From: Mycolicibacterium peregrinum
GTDB taxonomy: Bacteria; Actinomycetota; Actinomycetes; Mycobacteriales; Mycobacteriaceae
Direction of reading: 5' to 3'
Length of the DNA stretch: 64,000 nt
Assembly: GCF_002102345.1 (NCBI RefSeq)
Contig: NZ_LQPP01000018.1
Coordinates: 1 to 64,000, forward strand
The translations under genes were made by a program, and so were the position numbers. Positions 7,870 through 16,090 of this stretch are shown here, piece after piece (the stretch's first letter is position 1; each line of letters opens with the position of its first letter). The notes beneath the pieces are model-generated. The model saw only the letters and a list, made by a program, of their open reading frames with translations, did not search any database and was not told where the DNA came from.

Positions 7870-8424
7870 ATGGCTGAACGGGCCGACGCGCGACGCAACA
7901 GGGAACGCCTGCTTGCGGCCGCCGCAGCAGCGTTCGCCGCGTCGGACGGTCCCGTCTCGCTGGAGGCCATCGCCCGCGAGGCCGGTGTCGGCATCGGGAC
8001 GCTCTACCGTCACTTCCCCAGCCGCGAGGCCCTCATCGAGGCCGTCTACCGCGCCGAGCTGGCCGAGGTCTCCGCGTCCGCGGCCGACCTGTCCGGCCGG
8101 TACCCGCCGCCGGTGGCGCTGCGCCGGTGGATGAACCGCTACGCGACGTTCGTGGCCGCCAAGAAGGGCATGGCCGAATCGCTACGCACCATCTTCGAAT
8201 CCGGCGCGGTCGACCACCGCGACACCAAGGCGAGCATCACCGGGGCGGTCCAGACCCTGCTCGATGCCGGTGCCGCCGATGGCAGCCTGCGGGCGGATGT
8301 GCGGGCCGAGGACGTGGTGTCGAGCCTGCTCGGGATCTTCCTGGCCAGCGGCTCGGCCGAGCAGGCGCAGCGAATGCTCGATCTGCTCCTGGCAGGTATC
8401 CGAGCTGGTGCTGTGGCGGGGTGA
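7870..8424 (+). CDS. TetR/AcrR-family transcriptional regulator
   Basis: A 184-aa repressor. The N-terminal helix-turn-helix (residues about 8-54) contains the family pattern EAIAREAGVGIGTLYRHFPSR. The C-terminal ligand domain ends in SSLLGIFLASGSAEQAQRML, of the type seen in SCO4008-like regulators. ATG 7870 sits 2 nt after the second operator and is served by GGAGGAG. It is divergent from the aldo/keto reductase gene and probably represses both itself and the reductase; the ligand is unknown. Confidence 0.9.
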   Translation: MAERADARRNRERLLAAAAAAFAASDGPVSLEAIAREAGVGIGTLYRHFPSREALIEAVYRAELAEVSASAADLSGRYPPPVALRRWMNRYATFVAAKKGMAESLRTIFESGAVDHRDTKASITGAVQTLLDAGAADGSLRADVRAEDVVSSLLGIFLASGSAEQAQRMLDLLLAGIRAGAVAG

Positions 8425-8432
8425 TGACCAGT

Positions 8433-8438
8433 TAGGGT
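8433..8438 (+). promoter_or_regulatory. -10 element for leaderless rpiB
   Basis: TAGGGT ends 7 nt before ATG 8446. No Shine-Dalgarno is present, so a leaderless transcript is likely. Confidence 0.45.
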
Positions 8439-8445
8439 TACCGAC

Positions 8446-8925
<480 letters not shown>

Positions 8926-8928
8926 CCC

Positions 8929-9723
8929 ATGCCCGAAGGGCACACCCTGCACCGGTTGGCCCGGCTGCACCAGAAGCGGTTCGGCCGGGCGCCCGTGGTG
9001 GTGTCCAGCCCGCAGGGCCGCTTCGCCGACGGGGCGGCCGCGGTCAACGGTCAGGTGTTCAAACAGGCCGACGCATGGGGCAAACACCTGTTCCATCACT
9101 ACGCCGGTGGACACGTCGTGCACATCCACCTCGGCCTGTACGGGACGTTCACCGAAGCTCCCGTTCCGCTGGGACTGCCGGTCGGCCAGGTCCGGATGCG
9201 GATCGTCGGCGCCGAGTACGGCACCGATCTGCGCGGCCCCACGGTGTGTGAGGTGATCGCCGAGCCCGAGATCGCCGACGTGGTCGCGCGGCTCGGTCCC
9301 GACCCGCTGCGCAAAGACGCCGACCCTGCGTTGGCCTGGAAGCGGATCAGCAAGTCGCGCAGGTCAATTGGTGCGCTGCTGATGGACCAGTCGGTGATCG
9401 CCGGCGTCGGAAACGTATATCGCAGCGAGCTGCTGTTCCGTCATCACATCGACCCATACCGTCCGGGCACCCACCTGAGCCAGACCGAATTCAACGACAT
9501 GTGGACCGATCTCGTCGAGCTGATGAAGGTCGGCGTGCGCCGCGGCAAGATCGTCGTCGTCCGTCCCGAGCACGATCACGGGGCACCGTCCTACGGTCCC
9601 GGCCGGCCCCGCACCTACGTGTATCGCCGGGCAGGAGAGGCGTGCCGGGTGTGTGGCGGAGCAGTGCGCACCGCAGAACTGGAGGCCCGCAACCTGTTCT
9701 GGTGCCCCCACTGCCAGGTGTGA
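8929..9723 (+). CDS. nei: Fpg/Nei-family DNA glycosylase (endonuclease VIII type)
   Basis: A 264-aa base-excision repair enzyme. After Met removal the catalytic Pro2-Glu3 are in place (PEGHTLHRL). The helix-two-turn-helix region contains DQSVIAGVGNVYRSELLF at about 150-165, and the C-terminus carries a CxxC...CxxC zinc finger (CRVCGG and CPHC). It removes oxidised pyrimidines and cleaves at abasic sites. It starts 3 nt after the rpiB stop. The ortholog is Rv2464c (Nei1) by position. Confidence 0.93.
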   Translation: MPEGHTLHRLARLHQKRFGRAPVVVSSPQGRFADGAAAVNGQVFKQADAWGKHLFHHYAGGHVVHIHLGLYGTFTEAPVPLGLPVGQVRMRIVGAEYGTDLRGPTVCEVIAEPEIADVVARLGPDPLRKDADPALAWKRISKSRRSIGALLMDQSVIAGVGNVYRSELLFRHHIDPYRPGTHLSQTEFNDMWTDLVELMKVGVRRGKIVVVRPEHDHGAPSYGPGRPRTYVYRRAGEACRVCGGAVRTAELEARNLFWCPHCQV

Positions 9724-9748
9724 GTGCGCGCCGGCGTCACCGGCACGG

Positions 9749-9754
9749 GACAAT
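9749..9754 (+). promoter_or_regulatory. -10-like element for the antiporter gene
   Basis: GACAAT ends 6 nt before GTG 9761, compatible with a leaderless transcript. The first base deviates from T. Confidence 0.35.
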
Positions 9755-9760
9755 CTCCCG

Positions 9761-11446
9761 GTGGAATTGATCCTCGTCGTCGTCGGAGCCATTCTCGTCA
9801 CCGCAGCCGCGCACCGGCGTGGCCAGGAACCCGCCCTGATCATCGTTGTCATCGGCAGCCTGGTCTCGTTCCTTCCCGGCTTCGAACCTCCCGAACTCGA
9901 TTCCCACATTCTGCTGACGGTGGTGCTGCCTCCGCTGCTGTATTCAGCCGCGCTGGACTTCTCCTTCCCGACGTTCTTCCGCAACATCCGCCCGATCCTT
10001 GGCCTCGGTGTCGGTCTCGTCGTGGTGACGGCCTTCGCCGTGGCAGCGGTGTCGTCGTGGCTGGTGTTGGTGCCGTTGACCTTCGGCCTGGCGCTGGTCC
10101 TCGGTGCGATCGTCGCGCCACCCGACGCGGTGACCGCCGTCGCGGTCGGGCGCAAGCTCGGTCTGCCCAAACGGGTGATGGCGATCCTCACCGGCGAGAG
10201 CCTGATCAACGACGCGGCCGCGCTCACCCTGTTCTCCATCGCGGTGGCGCAGGTGGCCGGAAGCCACACCTTCATCGAGAACCCGTTCCTGCTGTTCGGC
10301 TACAGCGCCACCATCGGCCCGCTGGTCGGGGCGCTGCTCGGATATCTGACGCTGTGGATTCGCAAGCATCTGGACAATCCGGGCCTGGAAACCGTGCAGG
10401 GCCTGGTGGTCCCGTTCGCGGCGTTCATCACCGCCGAGGAACTGCACGCCTCCGGGGTGTTGGCGGTGGTGGTCGCCGGCTTCGTCGTCGGCAACGGTGC
10501 GATGGGAGCCGGGTACCAGACCCGCCTGCAGGAGCGGTACGTCTGGAACTCGTTGGATGTGCTGCTCGAGGCGTTCGTGTTCGCCTACATCGGGCTGCAT
10601 CTGCGGTTCGTCCTGGAACACCTGAACGAGGCCCACGAGTCGCTGGCCGAGGTGGCGATCGCCTCGATCATCGTGTTGGTGATCGTGCTGTTCATCCGCC
10701 CGCTGTCGGTGTTCCTGATGTTCGGCCGCAACAAGCTGTCCCGGCACGTCGAGAGCAAGTTCAGCGTGCCGGTTCCCGACGGCTCCCGCGGCGCACTCGG
10801 CGTGCGCAGACGAAAGCCCAAGGCGCGCTGGCGCAGAATGATCGACCGCCGCTCGCTGAGTTGGCGGGAGAACCTCGTGGTGTCCTGGACCGGGATGCGC
10901 GGTGTGGTGACTTTGGCCGCGGCCGCCGCAATCCCGGCCACCACGGCCACCGGCGAGCCGTTTCCGGAACGCGCCACCATCCAGGCCATCGCGTTCGTGG
11001 TGAGCGTGGGCACCCTGCTGATCCAGGGCTGGACCCTGCCGCTGCTGATCCGCCGGCTCAACCTGTCCCGGTTCTGCGACGACCATGCCGCCGACCGGGA
11101 AGAGGAAATCAAGGCCGAACGAGTGGTGCACGATGCGGCCGACGAGGTGCTCGACGCGTTCGAGGCAGACCCGCCCGACGGGTTGGATCCCCATCTGGTG
11201 ACCGAGATTCGCGCGGTGATCGCCCGGCATTCCCAAGACGCCGACGAGATGCCGGACCCCGAAGCGCTGACCAAACGGGCCGCGGTGTTCTCGAGTCTCT
11301 ACCGCGACGTGCTTGCGGCACAACGCGGGGCGCTCATCGCCGAGCGCGACGAGGGCCGGATCGAGGACGAAGCGGTGCGGGCCATGCTGGAGCGTCTGGA
11401 TCTGCAAGAGGCCGGAGTGTCGGCCCGTCTGGAGAGCCGCCTCTAA
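9761..11446 (+). CDS. CPA1-family Na+/H+ antiporter
   Basis: A 561-aa monovalent cation/proton antiporter with about 12 membrane segments over residues 1-420 and a cytoplasmic C-terminal tail rich in Asp, Glu and Arg. The ion-binding region ILTGESLINDAAALTLF (about residues 140-156) contains the conserved ND pair. Its role is pH and Na+ homeostasis. The frame is open far upstream, but GTG 9761 starts right before the first hydrophobic helix and lies after the nei stop. It is convergent with the DUF1542 gene across a large palindrome. Confidence 0.88.
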   Translation: MELILVVVGAILVTAAAHRRGQEPALIIVVIGSLVSFLPGFEPPELDSHILLTVVLPPLLYSAALDFSFPTFFRNIRPILGLGVGLVVVTAFAVAAVSSWLVLVPLTFGLALVLGAIVAPPDAVTAVAVGRKLGLPKRVMAILTGESLINDAAALTLFSIAVAQVAGSHTFIENPFLLFGYSATIGPLVGALLGYLTLWIRKHLDNPGLETVQGLVVPFAAFITAEELHASGVLAVVVAGFVVGNGAMGAGYQTRLQERYVWNSLDVLLEAFVFAYIGLHLRFVLEHLNEAHESLAEVAIASIIVLVIVLFIRPLSVFLMFGRNKLSRHVESKFSVPVPDGSRGALGVRRRKPKARWRRMIDRRSLSWRENLVVSWTGMRGVVTLAAAAAIPATTATGEPFPERATIQAIAFVVSVGTLLIQGWTLPLLIRRLNLSRFCDDHAADREEEIKAERVVHDAADEVLDAFEADPPDGLDPHLVTEIRAVIARHSQDADEMPDPEALTKRAAVFSSLYRDVLAAQRGALIAERDEGRIEDEAVRAMLERLDLQEAGVSARLESRL

Positions 11447-11454
11447 GGTTCCCG

Positions 11455-11512
11455 CGAGCAGACGCAAAACTGCCCATTTTCACGTGAAAATGGGCAGTTT
11501 TGCGTCTGCTCG
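11455..11512. terminator. 58-bp perfect palindrome, bidirectional terminator
   Basis: Every base from 11455 to 11512 is mirrored about the CACGTG centre (11481-11486), giving 29-bp perfect arms that contain AAAA and TTTT tracts. It lies 9 bp after the antiporter stop and 8 bp before the stop of the convergent DUF1542 gene, so it can terminate both directions. The outer sequence GCAGACGCAAAA looks like a recurrent mycobacterial intergenic terminator motif (from memory). Confidence 0.8.
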
Positions 11513-11519
11513 GCAGGCG

Positions 11520-12347
11520 TCAGAAGCCCCCGAAATCACCGCCGAAGTCGCCGAAGCCGCCACCGTCGAAACCGCCGCTGTCCCAGCCGCTGGCATCGGT
11601 GCCGCCCCAGTCGCCGCCGCCGTCGGCCCCGCCGGTGTCGCCACCGTCGAAGCCGCCACCGTCCTGACCCGCGGCGAAACCGTCGGAATAGCCGTCACCG
11701 TAACCATTTTCGAAGCCCTGAGCGCCGTAGCCCACCCCGTGCATACCGGAGAACATCGCGTCGAACAGCAGGACCGAGCCCAGACCCCAGGCGCCGGCCA
11801 CCAGCGCCGGCTTCCACCACGGCTCGGAATACCAGCCGGCGGGCACCGGGCGTCCGGCCACGCGGCCGCCGGGGTAGTAGTTCGGGGTGCGCTGCGACGG
11901 GGTGGGGGAGGCCTCGATCTCACGACCCTCGAAGTTGACCCGGCGGTCCTCGGTGACCTCGCCGGCCGCGCGCTGCCCGGTCAACGACTCCAGCTCCGGA
12001 CCCGGATCCATGCCCATCGCGGTGCGGGCCGCACGCACGTAGTAGAGCCCCTCGATTGCGCTCTCCTTGGCCAGCGCGGCTTGCTTGGCAGTGGTGGCCT
12101 GGTCGATCTGGGAGGACGCCGCGGTGTACCGCTCAGAGGCGTCGGCCAGCGCCTGCTTGGACGCGTCGTCGGAGCCGGTCAGGTTGAGCACCTGCCCGCC
12201 GAGACGCTCGATCAGCCGGCGGGCATCAGCCTTGGCGTCGGCCAGTGACTCCGCGGAGCGGCGACCGTTGGCCTGCGACGAGCTGTAGACAGCGAACGCG
12301 ATCGCAGCGATGACCAGGACGATGAGTACCAGCAAAACGCTGTTCAT
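11520..12347 (-). CDS. DUF1542-type membrane-anchored coiled-coil protein
   Basis: A 275-aa protein with an N-terminal transmembrane helix (residues about 3-22), an Ala/Lys/Glu-rich helical region (27-105) resembling DUF1542, a second hydrophobic stretch (about 177-195), and a C-terminal tail of some 70 residues of Gly, Asp, Trp and Phe with almost no basic residues. The function is unknown; the layout suggests an envelope-associated protein with a low-complexity tail. The start ATG 12347 has no Shine-Dalgarno but TACGCT lies 7 nt upstream. It converges on the antiporter gene. Confidence 0.75.
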   Translation of the reverse strand: MNSVLLVLIVLVIAAIAFAVYSSSQANGRRSAESLADAKADARRLIERLGGQVLNLTGSDDASKQALADASERYTAASSQIDQATTAKQAALAKESAIEGLYYVRAARTAMGMDPGPELESLTGQRAAGEVTEDRRVNFEGREIEASPTPSQRTPNYYPGGRVAGRPVPAGWYSEPWWKPALVAGAWGLGSVLLFDAMFSGMHGVGYGAQGFENGYGDGYSDGFAAGQDGGGFDGGDTGGADGGGDWGGTDASGWDSGGFDGGGFGDFGGDFGGF

Positions 12348-12354
12348 GGCGTCC

Positions 12355-12360
12355 AGCGTA
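12355..12360 (-). promoter_or_regulatory. -10 element for the leaderless DUF1542 gene
   Basis: TACGCT on the minus strand ends 7 nt before ATG 12347; no ribosome-binding site is present. Confidence 0.45.
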
Positions 12361-12398
12361 CCGACGCGAACCAGTGCTTCCGGGTTCTCGAAGGGAAC

Positions 12399-13580
12399 TC
12401 AAATTACGCCGAGAGCGGAGTAAACCTCGTTCGACAGCGCGACCGTACGAGGGTCGGCATTGCACTTGGTGGCGTCGAAATAGTTCATCACGTACGCGTA
12501 TCCGATCCGGTGCTCCAGGTCGACGAAGGCGAACGAACCGCCAGACCCACCGTGCCCGAAGATGCCGGTGTTGGGTCCGGCCACCCCGCGCTGGTTGAGC
12601 ATGTAACCCAGACCCCAGCCGTGATCGGCGACCCGCGCACCCAACACCACGTCGGCGTCGAAACCGCCCTGCGAGACGCGGCAGCGCTCCATGTGCTCAC
12701 GGGTGAGCAGCTTCTCCTGGGCCAGTGCGTTGTAGACGGTCGCCATGCCCAGTGCTGAGACGTGTGCATTGGTGCTCGGGAATTCCGCTGCGCGCCAAGC
12801 GTCCAGGGCTTGCACGCCCAATTCGTCATCCGGCACGAAGTCCATCGACACCGCCCAGCCGGCCATCGGATGGTCGGCAAGCGATTCCGGCGGTCCGTCG
12901 ACGTGGTTGTCGGCCAACAGGCTCCGTACCGACGGCTTGTTCACCATCTCCGCGCACCGGTGATGCTGCCAGGCCGGCAGCCCTATGTGGATATCGGCGC
13001 CCAACGGTTCGGCGACCTCGGTGCGCAGGTACTGACCGATGGTGCGCCCGGTGACCCGACGCACCACCTCGCCAAGAATGAACCCGAACGTGACTACTTG
13101 GTAGCCCTGCGCGCTGCCTGGAGGCCACCACGGAGTCGCGGCCGCGATCCGGGCGCACACCGCGTCCCAGTCGGTCACCTGCCGCCAGTCCATCGGTTCG
13201 CGCGGGCCGATCACACCCGAGCGATGGCCCAGCACCATCGCGACGGTGATGTTCTGCTTTCCGGCCTGGCCGAACTCGGGCCAGTACCGGGCAACCGGAG
13301 CATCCAGATCGATCTCGCCGCGATCGGCCAACAGGTGGATACAGGTGCTCAACAACCCCTTGGATCCCGAGTACACACTGGCCAGGGTGTCCTGCTGCCA
13401 CGGTCGGCTGCCCGCCGCATCGGCCGATCCGCCCCACAGGTTGACCACCAGATCGCCCTCAACCCAGACCGCGACAGCCGCGCCGACCTCATTGTGGTGG
13501 GCGAAGTTGTCCGCGAAGGCATCGCGCACCCGGCTGAATTCCGGTGCGCAGGTGCCTGCGATCAGGGTCGTAGCGGGCAT
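12399..13580 (-). CDS. lipP: Class C beta-lactamase-fold esterase (LipP-like)
   Basis: A 393-aa serine hydrolase of the beta-lactamase/EstB superfamily. The nucleophile motif S-x-x-K is visible as SGSK at about residues 71-74. A Tyr in GYQVVTFGFILGE is the second-motif candidate, and HGGSGG near residue 340 replaces the KTG motif. Such enzymes hydrolyse short-chain esters rather than beta-lactams. Start ATG 13580 follows AGGAGA at a good distance. Its place between nei and tig and its strand match Rv2463 (lipP). No signal peptide is seen. Confidence 0.88.
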   Translation of the reverse strand: MPATTLIAGTCAPEFSRVRDAFADNFAHHNEVGAAVAVWVEGDLVVNLWGGSADAAGSRPWQQDTLASVYSGSKGLLSTCIHLLADRGEIDLDAPVARYWPEFGQAGKQNITVAMVLGHRSGVIGPREPMDWRQVTDWDAVCARIAAATPWWPPGSAQGYQVVTFGFILGEVVRRVTGRTIGQYLRTEVAEPLGADIHIGLPAWQHHRCAEMVNKPSVRSLLADNHVDGPPESLADHPMAGWAVSMDFVPDDELGVQALDAWRAAEFPSTNAHVSALGMATVYNALAQEKLLTREHMERCRVSQGGFDADVVLGARVADHGWGLGYMLNQRGVAGPNTGIFGHGGSGGSFAFVDLEHRIGYAYVMNYFDATKCNADPRTVALSNEVYSALGVI

Positions 13581-14009
13581 TGGTCTCCTGCACGAGTGCG
13601 GTGGCTGTACGGCAGCGGTGCGCGTAGTTGTCTGCTTGCGCTGCCATCTTCAAGATCGGTCGACGGTCCGCACCTGTTACTCACGGTAGGCGGATGGCAA
13701 CCTTTGAGCACCCCTGTGGCACAGATCGCAAGCCGTTCGAGACGGGGCCGTGATGGTTGGTGGGCGGCTTCTCGGCCCGCTGTCAGCCCGCTGCTCGGCC
13801 ATTTCTACCTCAGGGTCGCAGATTGCCCCTGATGACGACCCTCAGGTGGAAATCGACGTGTCATCGTCGGCGGAGCTTGCGGATTCCGGGCATGCGGCCG
13901 GGTGCTGAGCATTGGCCGTCGCCATCTCGCCAGCACGTCGGTCGCCAGAATCGCCATTGGCTGACGTTCCGTGCCGTTACCATCGCAATTCGCCGGCGAT
14001 GGGGGACAC
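13581..14009. other. Intergenic region with repeat copy A
   Basis: About 430 bp between the divergent lipP and TPR units. No convincing gene was found. It holds repeat copy A at 13806-13873 and, presumably, the promoters of both neighbours. Confidence 0.5.
13806..13873. repeat. Dispersed intergenic repeat, copy A
   Basis: About 68 bp that aligns with 15295-15367 over TACCyCAGGGTCGCrGAT, then ACGACCC, then TGGAAATCG, then CGTCATCGTCG-CGGAG. Its first part, CTCAGGGTCG...CGACCCTCAG, can fold as an imperfect hairpin also seen at the clpX terminator. Confidence 0.55.
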
Positions 14010-14180
14010 ATGGCACAGGACGCCGTTGTTGGTGAGTTGGCGGCTGCCGTGGCAATGCGTCAGCTTCGGCGGAGTGTCGGTCGGTGGCTCGACGTCGCTC
14101 GCAGCATCATCGGGTTCGGCAACGTTACCGACGCTCACGCCGGCCCGGTAAAGCGTAAGCGCTGCAAGAGGTTTCGATGA
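14010..14180 (+). CDS. 56-aa basic small protein, coupled to the TPR gene
   Basis: ATG 14010 follows GGGGG by 4 nt and the frame ends at TGA 14178-14180, overlapping the TPR ATG (14177) by 4 nt. The product has an Ala/Val-rich helix followed by a Lys/Arg-rich tail. It may be a real small protein or a leader whose translation delivers ribosomes to the TPR gene. No homology is recognised. Confidence 0.4.
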   Translation: MAQDAVVGELAAAVAMRQLRRSVGRWLDVARSIIGFGNVTDAHAGPVKRKRCKRFR

Positions 14181-15238
14181 CCTTCAGTTCCGACGCGGAT
14201 AGCACCGCGAGCGCGATCATTCTGTCTGACAGTTATCTGGAAGTCCGCAATTTCCGGCGTGCCGAGGAAGTGCTGCGCGCAGCGTTGGCGAACAATCCGC
14301 ACGATGCGGCGCTGCTGAACGAATTGGCCCGGACCCAGCATCTCTCCGGCGACCACCACGCAGCGGAGCGGACCGTCCGCGACGCGCTGAGCCGCACTCC
14401 CGAAGATGCCTATCCGATGCGAATCTATGCGTCGGTCCTCGATGCGCTCGGCCGACAGGGGGAAGGGTTGTCGTGGGCCCGAAGGGCGGTCGAAGCCGCG
14501 CCGCTGGACTCAATGACGCACTTTGAGTACGCCCGGCTCCTGGTATCAGCGGGTGATGCCGAGGCAGCGCTTCCGGTGGCGACCGAGGCTCTGCGCTTGG
14601 CGCCGGATGATGCCGATACCCACGACCTGATGGGCACTGTTCTCGGCATGGTGGGGAGGCTGGCAGAGTCGACGTCGGAACACGAGATGGCGCTGCAGCT
14701 CGAACCCGGACACGCGCAAGCGTTGCACAACATCGCGGTGAATCGGGTCCACAGCAGGAAACTGTTCAGCGCGGTCGTTGGGTTTCGTCAAGCAGCACAG
14801 CTTGATCCGCACCTCGGCGACAAGGTCCGCGCAAACATCGCCGCTACCGTGCGTGCGTGGCTGTGCTGGACGACTCTTGCGGCCTGGCTTGCGCTGTGGA
14901 TCCTGTTCAGGGTTGAGCGCACTGGTGCGACGAGTCGGGTGGGGCGGATCGTCGCCGCCGTCGGCTGCGTCGTCCTGTTGGTGATGTTCGGGCGATTGGC
15001 GCGCAGTCTGCCGCGGCACCTCTGGCCGGTGGTTCTGCGCCAGCCCGGGTACCGGTCGCCGCGGATCTATCTCGGACTTGGCGTCTTGGTGGTCGGTGTG
15101 TTGGGCGCGTTCGCGCTGGGGGCGCCGGTCAACCAGTTCATCCTTGCGGCCACCTTGCTGCTTGCGGTCGTCGTGTCGTGGGTAGCGCCCCGGCTCGACA
15201 AGGAGTGGCTCGACGGGGTTCGATCCGACATCCAGTAA
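14177..15238 (+). CDS. TPR-repeat protein with C-terminal membrane helices
   Basis: A 353-aa protein. Residues about 10-215 are helical repeats of tetratricopeptide type (for example LAPDDADTHDLMGTVLG and LEPGHAQALHNIAVN). Residues about 220-350 contain four hydrophobic segments separated by short basic loops. The expected topology is a cytoplasmic TPR scaffold anchored in the membrane. AGAGG lies 5 nt before ATG 14177. It is co-transcribed with a 56-codon frame upstream and lies between two related intergenic repeats, suggesting an inserted accessory unit. The partner is unknown. Confidence 0.78.
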   Translation: MTFSSDADSTASAIILSDSYLEVRNFRRAEEVLRAALANNPHDAALLNELARTQHLSGDHHAAERTVRDALSRTPEDAYPMRIYASVLDALGRQGEGLSWARRAVEAAPLDSMTHFEYARLLVSAGDAEAALPVATEALRLAPDDADTHDLMGTVLGMVGRLAESTSEHEMALQLEPGHAQALHNIAVNRVHSRKLFSAVVGFRQAAQLDPHLGDKVRANIAATVRAWLCWTTLAAWLALWILFRVERTGATSRVGRIVAAVGCVVLLVMFGRLARSLPRHLWPVVLRQPGYRSPRIYLGLGVLVVGVLGAFALGAPVNQFILAATLLLAVVVSWVAPRLDKEWLDGVRSDIQ

Positions 15239-15294
15239 TGCCGCAAACGCTGCTTCGGGGTCGAGCGAGAGGCCGGTCTACCCGCGCCGAGTCC

Positions 15295-15367
15295 TACCCC
15301 AGGGTCGCGGATCGGGCGGGGCCACGACCCACATGTTGGAAATCGGGGAGCGTCATCGTCGACGGAG
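15295..15367. repeat. Dispersed intergenic repeat, copy B
   Basis: The partner of 13806-13873 in direct orientation, about 73 bp with roughly three quarters of bases matching by eye. It lies 57 bp after the TPR stop. Together the copies bound a segment of about 1.5 kb carrying only the 56-codon frame and the TPR gene. Confidence 0.55.
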
Positions 15368-15421
15368 ATGGACAAGACCAGGCGAACTCCTCCCACGCCG
15401 GGCGACCTTGACGCAAAAGGC

Positions 15422-15456
15422 GGCTCCGCCGACCGAGGGACACGATCGGCGGAGCC
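15422..15456 (-). terminator. Terminator of the GlsB-type gene
   Basis: 11-bp perfect stem GGCTCCGCCGA/TCGGCGGAGCC with a 13-nt loop, 14 bp past the stop of the minus-strand GlsB-type gene. Confidence 0.6.
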
Positions 15457-15469
15457 CAGGTTCCCTGCT

Positions 15470-15751
15470 TCAGTGACCGACGGGCGTGCCACGTCGGCCC
15501 GAAAGGGCGGTGTAGACCGCGATCAGCACGATCGCCACCACGACGCCAACGACGAACGGGATGATCTGGAACCCGCCGTTCGCGTTGCTGTATCCGAAGG
15601 CCGAAGTGATCCAGGAGCCGAGCAGGGCTCCGGCGATCCCGAGCAAAACTGTCATGAGAGTGCTCAAGTTCTGCCTACCGGGCATGATGAGTCGCGCAAG
15701 GACGCCGATAATCGCGCCGACGACGATTGCGCTGATAATTGCTCCGATCAT
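15470..15751 (-). CDS. GlsB/YeaQ/YmgE-family small membrane protein
   Basis: A 93-aa protein with three hydrophobic helices: ISAIVVGAIIGVLARLIMPG at the N-terminus, a Gly-rich LLGIAGALLGSW helix, and a C-terminal FVVGVVVAIVLIAVY helix. This is the pattern of the transglycosylase-associated (GlsB) family, which is stress-induced in many bacteria. The LARLIMPGRQ loop is family-typical. Start ATG 15751. It stands alone, ending in a strong stem-loop. Confidence 0.88.
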   Translation of the reverse strand: MIGAIISAIVVGAIIGVLARLIMPGRQNLSTLMTVLLGIAGALLGSWITSAFGYSNANGGFQIIPFVVGVVVAIVLIAVYTALSGRRGTPVGH

Positions 15752-15930
15752 CTCGCTGCCTTTCGTTCAAGCCGACTTCCTTTTCGTCGGTGTGATGTAC
15801 ACCACTGTCCTCCGAATTTGGGCTGTCCGCCCGCGCCGAGATGTAGTCGATACCCAGCATCGGCCTACTCGTCGGTAAACGGCTCGGGCCCGTCGGGCTC
15901 GAAACCGCACGTAGACCGCTATGACCGCGC

Positions 15931-15936
15931 GATAAT
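15931..15936 (+). promoter_or_regulatory. -10 element for a leaderless small membrane protein
   Basis: GATAAT ends 7 nt before GTG 15944, exact leaderless spacing, with no ribosome-binding site in between. Confidence 0.4.
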
Positions 15937-15943
15937 CGGCCTC

Positions 15944-16090
15944 GTGTCCGTTGCGCTCTGGGTGCTTGCCGCGGTGTTCGCCATCGGGGCCGTCGCCGGT
16001 GGGTTGCTGCGGATTCGTGCCTGGCTCGCCAAGCCCGTGCCACCCGAAGTGATCGAGGCTGCGCACCGTGATGACGACAAAGATGACTAG
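15944..16090 (+). CDS. 48-aa single-helix membrane protein
   Basis: GTG 15944 opens a 48-residue frame: one hydrophobic helix of about 22 residues (ALWVLAAVFAIGAVAGGLL), then a basic hinge (RIRAWLAK), then an acidic end (HRDDDKDD). The topology is a small inner-membrane protein with its tail in the cytoplasm. A GATAAT hexamer 7 nt upstream supports leaderless expression. Its 3' end overlaps the next gene by about 20 nt. No family is recognised. Confidence 0.45.
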   Translation: MSVALWVLAAVFAIGAVAGGLLRIRAWLAKPVPPEVIEAAHRDDDKDD

